From positions 1 through 8,043 of the forward strand of contig DCGN01000143.1 in the NCBI GenBank assembly GCA_002315275.1: a stretch of 8,043 nt of DNA, given 5' to 3'. The translations under genes and the position numbers were made by a program. A model generated the notes under the pieces. It was given only the letters and a program-made list of their open reading frames with translations, was not told the DNA's origin and did not search any database. Origin of the DNA: Clostridiales bacterium UBA1777. Its GTDB lineage: Bacteria; Bacillota; Clostridia; Oscillospirales; Oscillospiraceae. Of this stretch, positions 1 to 5,408 are shown one piece after another (the stretch's first letter is position 1; each line of letters starts with the position of its first letter).

Positions 1-963
1 GTGCTGCTGTATCTTGACGAGATACAGTATTTCAACAAAAAGCAGCAGCAGAGCCTCCTTGAATTCATAGAGGACGGACGCATAACGCTCATTGCCTCCA
101 CCACGGAGAACCCGTATTTCTGTGTGTTCAACGCAATTCTCAGCCGTTCCACGGTGTTTGAGTTCAAGCCCATATCGGCGTATGATGCAAAGGACGCGGT
201 CGTCAGAGCCGTCAACATCATGAACGGCAGGCGGGAGACACCGCTCTCCGTTGAGGACGATGTGATACGCCACATCTCCTCCTCCTGCGGCGGCGATGTC
301 AGGAAAGCGATGAACTCCGTTGAGCTCCTCTTCTCCGCGGCATCGGGCGCTGTCATCACGCTTGAGGATGCCAGAGCTATCACACAGCGCAGCTCCATGC
401 GCTATGACAGAGAGGGCGACGAGCATTTCGACTGCCTCTCGGCTTTGATGAAGTCGCTCCGCGGGTCTGACCCCGATGCGGCGCTCCACTACCTCGGCAG
501 ACTTCTCGAGGCGGGAGATCTTATCGGCGCCTGCCGCCGCATCCTCTGCTCGGCGAGCGAGGATGTCGGCCTTGCCTATCCGATGGCCGTGCCGATCGTC
601 AAGGCGTGTGTCGATTCCGCGATTCAGCTCGGCATCCCCGAGGGGAGGCTCCCTCTTGCGGAGGCGTGTATCTTCCTCGCGACGCTGCCGAAGTCCAATA
701 CCGCATGCATGGCGATAGATGCCGCGCTTGCCGATATAAGAGCGGGCAAGGTCGGCAGTATCCCGAGAGAGCTTCAGAATGTCCATGCCGACGGCACGGG
801 CTTCGAGCGCGAGCAGGGCTACAAGTATCCCCACAGCTTTGATAAGCATTGGGTCAAGCAGCAGTATCTGCCCGACGAGCTCAAAAACGCGCACTATTAC
901 GAATACGGCGACAACAAGACCGAGCAGGCCGCAAAGAAGTACTGGGACGAGATAAAAAAGTGA
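1..963 (+). CDS. rarA: RarA/MgsA replication-associated recombination ATPase, 5'-truncated by the window edge
   Basis: AAA+ ATPase of the RarA (MgsA, eukaryotic WRNIP1) family, a clamp-loader-like protein that acts in the cytoplasm at stalled replication forks. The window opens inside the ATPase domain, just before Walker B (LLYLDE, residues 2-7 of the visible part). After it come sensor 1 (ASTTEN, 32-37), the SR arginine-finger region (ILSRS, 46-50) and sensor 2 (GGDVRKAMN, 97-105). The C-terminal oligomerisation region follows (from about HFDCLSALMKSLRG, 142 on) and ends with the conserved YKYPH block (274-278). The P-loop and roughly 100-120 N-terminal residues lie upstream. The GTG at position 1 is an internal codon, not a start. 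The stop is TGA at 961-963. Family identity is secure from the motif order; the full-length state cannot be judged. It is probably cotranscribed with the two small genes that follow. Confidence 0.93.
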   Translation: MLLYLDEIQYFNKKQQQSLLEFIEDGRITLIASTTENPYFCVFNAILSRSTVFEFKPISAYDAKDAVVRAVNIMNGRRETPLSVEDDVIRHISSSCGGDVRKAMNSVELLFSAASGAVITLEDARAITQRSSMRYDREGDEHFDCLSALMKSLRGSDPDAALHYLGRLLEAGDLIGACRRILCSASEDVGLAYPMAVPIVKACVDSAIQLGIPEGRLPLAEACIFLATLPKSNTACMAIDAALADIRAGKVGSIPRELQNVHADGTGFEREQGYKYPHSFDKHWVKQQYLPDELKNAHYYEYGDNKTEQAAKKYWDEIKK

Positions 964-973
964 GGTACAGCTC

Positions 974-1150
974 ATGGATATACAGGTCGGCGACGTGCTG
1001 ACGATGAGAAAAGCCCACCCCTGCGGAAGCAAGGAGTGGGAGGTGCTCCGCATCGGGGCGGATTTTAAGCTCCGCTGCCGAGGCTGCGGCCATGAGGTCA
1101 TGGGGCCGAGGAGCAATTTCGAGAAAAATATCAAGCAGGTGAAAAGATGA
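974..1150 (+). CDS. DUF951 family small protein (58 aa)
   Basis: A 58-residue ORF starting MDIQVGDVLTMRKAHPCGSK and containing the pattern typical of DUF951: a HPCGS/EWE block (15-23), an R-IGAD-K block (26-32) and a CRGCGHEVMGPRSNFEK stretch (35-51). Cys17, Cys35, Cys38 and His40 (or His15) could make a small zinc site; this is inferred from spacing only. The function of the family is unknown. The ribosome binding site GAGGT (962-966) overlaps the rarA stop codon and is 7 nt from the ATG, which fixes this start and suggests coupling to rarA. Its stop overlaps the next start (ATGA, 1147-1150). DUF951 genes are commonly found in Firmicutes as short housekeeping neighbours, so nothing suggests transfer. 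Confidence 0.85.
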   Translation: MDIQVGDVLTMRKAHPCGSKEWEVLRIGADFKLRCRGCGHEVMGPRSNFEKNIKQVKR

Positions 1151-1410
1151 ACTGCGTGTATATGCTCCGCTGCGGGGACGGCAGCCTTTATACGGGCTGG
1201 ACGAATGACCTTGACGCACGCGTAAAAGCGCATCAGTCCGGCAAGGGGTGCAGATACACGCGCTCGCATCAGCCGGTTGAGCTCGTCTATTTCGCCGACT
1301 GCGGCACGAGGGAGGCCGCGATGAAGCGCGAATGGGAGATAAAACAGCTCACAAAAGCGCAGAAGGAGCGCCTCGTTTCGGAAACGGACATTAAAAAGCC
1401 TGAGGAGTGA
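1147..1410 (+). CDS. GIY-YIG nuclease-superfamily protein (UPF0213/YhbQ-YazA type)
   Basis: An 87-residue single-domain GIY-YIG protein, about the usual 80-100 aa for UPF0213. The paired motif is YML (5-7) and LYTGWT (14-19). Arg25 and His29 follow in DLDARVKAHQSG, then a GCRYTRS turn (34-40), and REWEIKQLTKAQKERL (61-76), where Glu62 is the likely metal-binding catalytic glutamate. Members have a nuclease fold, but the cellular substrate of this subfamily is not established. The start is set by the 4-nt ATGA overlap with the DUF951 gene and an upstream AGGTGA (1137-1142). The last codons (K-P-E-E-stop) lie inside a perfect hairpin: the TGA stop sits in its loop at 1408-1410. The C-terminal tail has therefore probably been shaped by the terminator rather than by protein function. 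Confidence 0.9.
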   Translation: MNCVYMLRCGDGSLYTGWTNDLDARVKAHQSGKGCRYTRSHQPVELVYFADCGTREAAMKREWEIKQLTKAQKERLVSETDIKKPEE

Positions 1411-1420
1411 TCCTCAGGCT
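1393..1420 (-). terminator. Intrinsic terminator for leftward transcription, overlapping the end of the GIY-YIG gene
   Basis: Perfect 10-bp stem AGCCTGAGGA (1397-1406) / TCCTCAGGCT (1411-1420) closed by a GTGA tetraloop. Read on the minus strand, the stem is followed directly by a run of T (complement of the A run at 1393-1397), the classic intrinsic terminator form. On the plus strand it is followed by CAGCG, not T. It therefore best serves the leftward carboxypeptidase transcript, which would have to cross the whole hairpin element to reach it. The plus-strand operon may rely on the same stem inefficiently. Confidence 0.6.
1397..1420. repeat. 24-bp direct repeat, copy 1 (hairpin-forming)
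   Basis: Starts AGCCTGAGGAGTGA and is itself a perfect inverted repeat. It is identical over 24 bp to 1633-1656, 236 bp downstream in the same orientation. Copy 1 includes the end and stop codon of the GIY-YIG gene. The exact match, and the absence of similarity immediately outside it, argue for a recent duplication, such as a target-site duplication or capture of a terminator. Confidence 0.85.
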
Positions 1421-1632
1421 CAGCGTGTCGACAAAGTCGACACGCTTCAACCGAGACCCGCTGCGCTGGGCTCTCGGTTGAGAACTCGCACTTATCGCAT
1501 CGGGCAAATGCCCGATTTGGTCGGTGCGAGGGCTCGTTTTACTCGCCTTATGGTGTTTTTGAGGCGGCAAAGCTGCCTCAAAAACAAATTAAATCTCACA
1601 AGCAAATTTGTTGACGGTTTGTCTACAGTCTA
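1421..1632. mobile_element. 212-bp MITE-like or repetitive extragenic element built of hairpins
   Basis: Non-coding insert between the two 24-bp direct repeats. The ends are imperfect inverted repeats: TGTCGACAAA (1426-1435) against the reverse complement of TTTGTCTACA (1618-1627), 9 of 10 matching. Each lies 5 nt inside its boundary, and a second block continues inward (GTCGACA at 1436-1442 against GTCAACA on the other strand). Inside are four strong hairpins. They are 1422-1446 (11 bp, AAA loop); 1447-1481 (10 bp plus 3 bp with a bulge, directly abutting the first); 1485-1530 (outer 7 bp CTCGCAC/GTGCGAG, inner 7 bp ATCGGGC/GCCCGAT, AAAT loop); and 1555-1585 (11 bp GTTTTTGAGGC/GCCTCAAAAAC, extended to 14 with an AAA loop). 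No credible ORF is present. The structure is direct observation; mobility is inferred, and a folded 3'UTR or RNA is the alternative. Confidence 0.55.
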
Positions 1633-1656
1633 AGCCTGAGGAGTGATCCTCAGGCT
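1633..1656. repeat. 24-bp direct repeat, copy 2 (hairpin-forming)
   Basis: Second identical copy of the 24-bp hairpin unit. Here the stem is extended by two further pairs (TA at 1631-1632 with TA at 1657-1658) to 12 bp with the same GTGA loop. It is followed on the plus strand by AAAAATTA and lies just 11 nt from the carboxypeptidase stop codon. Neither strand has a T run directly after this copy, so it is less terminator-like than copy 1. The pre-insertion site was presumably one copy joining 1396 to 1657. Confidence 0.85.
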
Positions 1657-1667
1657 TAAAAATTATC

Positions 1668-3116
1668 TTAGCGCTTAGTGTAGCTTCCGCCGCGCGGCGT
1701 GGGCTTCGGGGGAGATGTGCGGTTCGGGGAATACTCGCTGTAGTCCGGCCTGTCATACTGCTGCATGCTGCGGCGCTGCTCCGCCATACGGCGCTGTCTG
1801 AGATGCTTCTGCCTCAGGCGGCGGTAGTGGGCGACAAGTGCGAGATAGCCTACAAAGAGCAGGCACACGAAGACGATGAGCACAACGACCCATGTCTTCC
1901 CGAACAGAGACTGGAGCCGGAGCTTGAAGTACTCGCTGCGGGAGAGATCGACAGAGGTGTTGGAAACGAGCTTGACCGTGCCGTAATTCGTACCGTTGAT
2001 CATGATGCTTGCCGTGCCGAGCTCCTGACCCGAGGAAATGGGAGCAACGAGCTCGTCGGCATATATCGTGGTGTTCAGATAGATCTGGGAGACGTCGGTA
2101 TCGTTCGGGAGAAGGAGCGTCACGTCGTTTGCGGGATGGAGCATGATCTCACTGAAGTCCTGCGCAAGGTCGATGGAAACGCTCTGCACGTTCATCGCGG
2201 TCGTCACAACGGTCTGATACGAGAAGTTGGCAAAGCCCCAGTTGTACAGCGAGAGAGAGTCGACGAAGTTGCCGTAGTCTTTCCTGTTGGGATCGTTGAG
2301 CGGGCAGGTGCTGCCCATGACAACGCCGAGCAGGCGCACGCCGTCCTTCTCCGCGGTGGAGATGAGGCAGGACCCGGCAGCGCGGGTATAGCCCGTCTTA
2401 ACGCCGGAGGCATATTCGTAAAAGTAATCGCTGCCGTAGATGGAAGCGGTGTTTATAAGGGCGTTGGAATTTTCAAGCACGCGGGGTGCGCAGTAGTTCG
2501 TCTGAGGGACGGTGTACTGCTTCGTGTTTACGACCGTCATGAAAAACTCGTGCTTCACGGCCTCTCTCGTGATGAGCGAGAAGTCATATGCCGTTGTGTA
2601 ATGAGCGTCATTCGTAAGGCCGTTGGTGTTTGCAAAGTGAGTACCCGTGCAGCCGAGGGCGGCGGCGCGCTCATTCATCCTCGCAACGAAGGACTCCACG
2701 CTTCCGCTTACCTGAAAGGCGAGAATGTTGCACGCCTCGTTGGCGGACTGCAGCATCGCGCAGTATATCAGGTCGCGGTAGCTCATCGTCTCCCCCGGGG
2801 TGATGCCGGAGGTGCTGCTGTCCTCGTCCATCCCGTCGCGGCAGCCTGCCTGCGCGGTGACCGACTCGTCAAGCGAGTGGTTGCCGGCCTCGACCTCCTC
2901 TATCGCGATGAGCACCGTCATTATCTTCGTGAGGCTCGCGGGAGACACCTGAGCATCCATGTTCTTGGAATACAGCACCGCATCGGAGTTTAGATCGGCC
3001 AGAACCACGCTTGTGGCGACCATGCTCGGCTCGTCAAGAGCGCTTGCCGACGGGGCTATACATGAAAGCGCAAGGCATATTATAATAATGAGCGGAAAAA
3101 ATCTGAATTTTTTCAT
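1668..3116 (-). CDS. D-alanyl-D-alanine carboxypeptidase (peptidase S11, penicillin-binding protein)
   Basis: A 482-residue DacA/DacF-type enzyme that removes the terminal D-Ala from peptidoglycan stem pentapeptides outside the membrane. The three active-site motifs are present in order: SLTK with nucleophile Ser61 and Lys64, SAN (124-126), and KTG (240-242). The N-terminus MKKFRFFPLIIIICLALS is a signal peptide with likely cleavage after SASA (residue 26). After the catalytic domain comes a beta-rich C-terminal domain (about 300-390). A hydrophobic segment then follows (408-429), and a tail rich in Arg/Lys, then Tyr/Pro (430-482). Most relatives end in an amphipathic helix, so a true transmembrane anchor with a long cytosolic tail is atypical. 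The start at 3116 is chosen because the signal peptide begins there and GGGAG lies 6 nt upstream (3123-3127). The reading frame stays open for 278 more codons, but only as antisense of the response regulator. Confidence 0.93.
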   Translation of the reverse strand: MKKFRFFPLIIIICLALSCIAPSASALDEPSMVATSVVLADLNSDAVLYSKNMDAQVSPASLTKIMTVLIAIEEVEAGNHSLDESVTAQAGCRDGMDEDSSTSGITPGETMSYRDLIYCAMLQSANEACNILAFQVSGSVESFVARMNERAAALGCTGTHFANTNGLTNDAHYTTAYDFSLITREAVKHEFFMTVVNTKQYTVPQTNYCAPRVLENSNALINTASIYGSDYFYEYASGVKTGYTRAAGSCLISTAEKDGVRLLGVVMGSTCPLNDPNRKDYGNFVDSLSLYNWGFANFSYQTVVTTAMNVQSVSIDLAQDFSEIMLHPANDVTLLLPNDTDVSQIYLNTTIYADELVAPISSGQELGTASIMINGTNYGTVKLVSNTSVDLSRSEYFKLRLQSLFGKTWVVVLIVFVCLLFVGYLALVAHYRRLRQKHLRQRRMAEQRRSMQQYDRPDYSEYSPNRTSPPKPTPRGGSYTKR

Positions 3117-3130
3117 TTTGTTCTCCCGTT

Positions 3131-3158
3131 TTCTCAGGAATGTGTTATAGTATATAAT
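3131..3158 (+). promoter_or_regulatory. Possible promoter of the two-component operon
   Basis: Plus-strand TATAAT at 3153-3158 with TTCTCA (4 of 6 consensus) at 3131-3136, a 16-bp spacer. Transcription would start near 3165, leaving a leader of about 150 nt before the response regulator. The site lies face to face with the carboxypeptidase promoter, so each transcript would cross the other promoter. The region is AT-rich and the -35 is weak, so this is tentative. Confidence 0.35.
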
Positions 3159-3180
3159 CAAGAGACAGTATGTTTGTTTA

Positions 3181-3209
3181 ATTATAAAGTTTTCGGCGGA
3201 GAAATGCAA
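3181..3209 (-). promoter_or_regulatory. Sigma-A-type promoter of the carboxypeptidase gene
   Basis: On the minus strand: TTGCAT (3209-3204), a 17-bp spacer, then a perfect TATAAT (3186-3181). The predicted transcription start is near 3174, which gives a 5' leader of roughly 58 nt before the ATG at 3116. The -35 keeps only the TTG core. Spacing and -10 are ideal. Confidence 0.6.
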
Positions 3210-3229
3210 CCGGAAAAGGAAAGCTTTAT

Positions 3230-3300
3230 AAATTCCCTTGTTGGGAATTTGTTCAAGGAGCGGGAGATGCGCCCCGTCCTTTCGCAAAAATCGGTGCATC
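3230..3300 (+). other. Structured 5' leader of the response regulator mRNA
   Basis: Two stems precede the response regulator. One is AAATTCCC (3230-3237) / GGGAATTT (3243-3250) with a TTGTT loop. The other is GATGCGCC (3266-3273) / GGTGCATC (3293-3300) with one G-U pair and a 19-nt loop. An alternative pairing, CCTTG (3236-3240) with CAAGG (3254-3258), conflicts with the first stem and would cover the AAGGAG at 3255-3260. There is no terminator T run. The pairings are visible, but a regulatory role is inference and no known riboswitch is recognised. Confidence 0.3.
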
Positions 3301-3314
3301 CTAAGAGGAGATGA
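3267..3314 (+). CDS. Possible 15-residue leader peptide upstream of the response regulator
   Basis: ATG at 3267 opens MRPVLSQKSVHPKRR and stops at TGA 3312-3314, only 3 nt before the response regulator ATG at 3318. It has its own good ribosome binding site, AAGGAG (3255-3260), 6 nt upstream. Its last three sense codons, AAG AGG AGA, contain the Shine-Dalgarno of the response regulator. Ribosomes finishing this ORF would therefore sit on the next gene's initiation site, as in translational coupling. The ORF also spans both arms of the 3266-3300 stem, so translating it would melt that stem. It is very short and may be chance. Confidence 0.3.
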   Translation: MRPVLSQKSVHPKRR

Positions 3315-3317
3315 GCT

Positions 3318-4001
3318 ATGAAGATCCTTGTAGTAGACGATGAGAAGCTGCTCGTGAAGGGCATAAAATTCAACCTTGAGAACGAAGGCTACACCGTGGA
3401 TGCCTGCTATGACGGGGAAACGGCCGTCAACATGGCAAGAAACGGGTACGACCTTATAATACTCGATCTTATGATGCCGATAAAGGACGGACTGCAGGCC
3501 TGCCAGGAAATAAGGACGTTTTCGACAGTTCCGATCATCATGCTCACGGCGCGCAGTCAGGATTCCGATCTGCTCATGGGCTTCGAGTCCGGGGCGGACG
3601 ACTATGTGACGAAGCCGTTCAACATCCTTGAGCTTAAGGCGCGGGTGAGAGCGCTTCTGCGCAGAGCGAGCATCGCGCAGCCGACAGAGCAGGAGAAGGC
3701 CGGAGACCTTCAGCGGGCGCATATCACGCTTGATACGAAGCTCCACAGCGTTCGTAAGGGTGACGAGGTCATAGAGCTCACGCTCAAGGAGTACGACCTT
3801 ATCGAGTTCCTGCTCAAAAACCCCGGCAGAGTATACAGCCGCGAAAACCTGCTCGACCTTGTCTGGGGCTACACATATCAGGGCGATACGCGCACGGTGG
3901 ACGTGCACATAAGGCGCCTTCGCGAGAAGCTCGAGATAGACCCCGCTCATCCCGAGATAATCATGACGAAATGGGGCGTCGGCTATTATCTGGCCGAGTG
4001 A
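3318..4001 (+). CDS. OmpR/PhoB-family response regulator
   Basis: A 227-residue DNA-binding regulator, partner of the histidine kinase encoded directly downstream. The N-terminal receiver domain (1-118) has the acidic pair Asp7/Asp8, phospho-acceptor Asp50 (LIILDLMMP), Thr77 (MLTARS) and Lys99 (VTKPFN), so all switch residues are intact. A linker leads to the C-terminal winged helix (about 133-227), with the usual LTLKEYDLIEFLLKNPG block, the recognition-helix region TRTVDVHIRRLREKLE (191-206) and the terminal wing GVGYYLAE. The family phosphorylates at Asp50, dimerises and binds promoter repeats. The start is supported by AGAGGAG (3304-3310), 7 nt upstream. Closest in look to the PhoP/WalR group of Gram-positives, but the exact regulon cannot be named. 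The divergent carboxypeptidase is a plausible target by position only. Confidence 0.95.
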   Translation: MKILVVDDEKLLVKGIKFNLENEGYTVDACYDGETAVNMARNGYDLIILDLMMPIKDGLQACQEIRTFSTVPIIMLTARSQDSDLLMGFESGADDYVTKPFNILELKARVRALLRRASIAQPTEQEKAGDLQRAHITLDTKLHSVRKGDEVIELTLKEYDLIEFLLKNPGRVYSRENLLDLVWGYTYQGDTRTVDVHIRRLREKLEIDPAHPEIIMTKWGVGYYLAE

Positions 4002-4013
4002 CCGGAGCGGAAT

Positions 4014-5408
4014 ATGAAGAGTATAAGATTTAAGATCTTCGCGTTTATGGCTGTGCTGCTCGTGCTGCTGCTCGTCATGCTGAACACCCTTCCGATGTCC
4101 TCGTCAAGAGATCTTGTGTTTGAGGAAAAACACAGCTCTCTGTCGGGCAGAGCGGCAATTCTCGCCTCGTCTCTGTCGGGCCTTGAAAGGATAACAGAGG
4201 AGAGCGCCGGCGAGGTGCTCGGCCTTCTGGATGTTGACGGATATGACAGGATAGTCATAACGGACGAAGCGGGCAAGCCGGTATATGATTCCGCCCCGGC
4301 TGCGGGCACTGAAGCGATGGGCGATGTTCTGAGCGCCGTCACCGGCAAAACGGTGTTCCGCTCGTCGTTTAAGGACGGGGCGTTTACAAGCTCGTTTGCA
4401 ATGCCGGTTGCAACATCGGCGGGCTTGATGGGCGCGGTCTACCTCTATGAGCATGACAGCGAGCGCGCGGAGATAATCCTTGACATACAAAGCAGAATAC
4501 TTACCGTGTCGGTCGTGATCGGCTTCGCGGCGATAGTGCTGTCGGTGCTTTTCTCGGAGGTGCTGATGCACAGGCTGAAGGAGCTTGTGAGCTCGATGCG
4601 CATAGTTGCGGGCGGCGATTATAAATACAGGCTGTCGGTGCACGGGCAGGATGAGCTGAGCGAGCTCGGAGAGGAGTTCAACGCGCTCACCGCCAGACTT
4701 GAGGATACGGAGACCCAGCGAAGGCGCTTCGTGTCGGACGCGTCGCATGAGCTGAAAACGCCGCTTGCCTCGATCCGGCTTCTTGCGGACAGCCTCCTGC
4801 AGAATGACGGCGTCCCGATGGACACGGTGAAGGAGTTCGTTTCCGACATCGGCCATGAGGCGGAGCGCCTCCAGAGGACAACGGAAAAGCTTCTGGATCT
4901 CTCCCGCAGGGATGACGGCGTGCTCGTTGCGCCTGAGCCCGTCGATGTAAAGCAGGTCACGATAGATGCGCTTGCGCTTCTCAAGCCGCTTGCGGACGAG
5001 AAGAAGGTTCGCATCCGCTGCAGCCTTGAGGACGGCTCCGTCATCATGGCCACGACGGACGATATGTTCCACATAGTTTTCAACCTCATGGAAAACGCGG
5101 TGAAATACAACGTGGAGGGCGGCAGCGTGAACATTGACCTCGCGTCGGACGATGAAACGGTCAATCTCTCCGTCGCGGATACGGGCATAGGCATTCCCGA
5201 GGAGGACAGGCTCAATATTTTCTCGCGCTTTTACAGAGTGGACAAGGCGCGCTCCCGCGAGGCGGGAGGCAGCGGCCTCGGCCTGAGCATTGTACACGAT
5301 GCGGTCATTGCCCATAAGGGCAGTATAACGGTCGGTCAAAATAAACCGCAGGGCTCCGTTTTCACGGTGTCGTTCCCGCGGCCAACATCAGAGGAGACAG
5401 GAATATGA
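4014..5408 (+). CDS. Membrane sensor histidine kinase
   Basis: A 464-residue class I kinase. TM1 is at about 7-25 and TM2 at about 162-182, enclosing a ~135-residue extracytoplasmic sensor region of no recognised fold. A HAMP linker follows (about 183-233), then the HisKA helix with phospho-acceptor His245 in SHELKTPLASIR. The HATPase domain has N box NLMENAVKY (357-365), G1 DTGIGIP (389-395), the F box FSRFYRVD (403-410) and G2 GGSGLGLS (418-425). No PAS domain is visible between HAMP and HisKA, unlike WalK or PhoR. All catalytic motifs are intact, so kinase and phosphatase activity towards the upstream regulator is expected. The start has GGAG (4004-4007) 6 nt upstream and lies 12 nt after the regulator stop. 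The stop overlaps the next ATG (ATGA, 5405-5408). The signal sensed is unknown. Confidence 0.95.
   Translation: MKSIRFKIFAFMAVLLVLLLVMLNTLPMSSSRDLVFEEKHSSLSGRAAILASSLSGLERITEESAGEVLGLLDVDGYDRIVITDEAGKPVYDSAPAAGTEAMGDVLSAVTGKTVFRSSFKDGAFTSSFAMPVATSAGLMGAVYLYEHDSERAEIILDIQSRILTVSVVIGFAAIVLSVLFSEVLMHRLKELVSSMRIVAGGDYKYRLSVHGQDELSELGEEFNALTARLEDTETQRRRFVSDASHELKTPLASIRLLADSLLQNDGVPMDTVKEFVSDIGHEAERLQRTTEKLLDLSRRDDGVLVAPEPVDVKQVTIDALALLKPLADEKKVRIRCSLEDGSVIMATTDDMFHIVFNLMENAVKYNVEGGSVNIDLASDDETVNLSVADTGIGIPEEDRLNIFSRFYRVDKARSREAGGSGLGLSIVHDAVIAHKGSITVGQNKPQGSVFTVSFPRPTSEETGI

Noticed and set aside
881..1219. 112-codon minus-strand open frame across the DUF951 gene and neighbours
   Set aside because: It overlaps three recognised plus-strand genes and has no recognisable motif.
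1397..1656. CRISPR-like repeat pair
   Set aside because: Only two repeats, 212 bp apart, with the interval filled by structured hairpins rather than unique spacers, and no cas genes.
1803..2993. 396-codon plus-strand open frame opposite the carboxypeptidase
   Set aside because: Shadow frame of a GC-rich gene. The opposite strand carries all S11 active-site motifs, and this frame shows no domain pattern or coherent start site.
3060..3071. Lipobox (ALSC, residues 16-19) in the carboxypeptidase leader, suggesting a lipoprotein
   Set aside because: The -3 position is Ala and -2 is Leu, a poor lipobox, whereas a good signal peptidase I site (SASA) follows and a C-terminal anchor is present.
3117..3950. 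Upstream extension of the carboxypeptidase reading frame by 278 codons on the minus strand
   Set aside because: It is antisense to the response regulator and the intergenic leader. The true start at 3116 has a signal peptide, a ribosome binding site and a promoter.
4104..5339. 411-codon minus-strand open frame opposite the histidine kinase
   Set aside because: Antisense shadow of a gene with intact HisKA and HATPase motifs; composition is low-complexity Arg/His/Ala typical of such frames.
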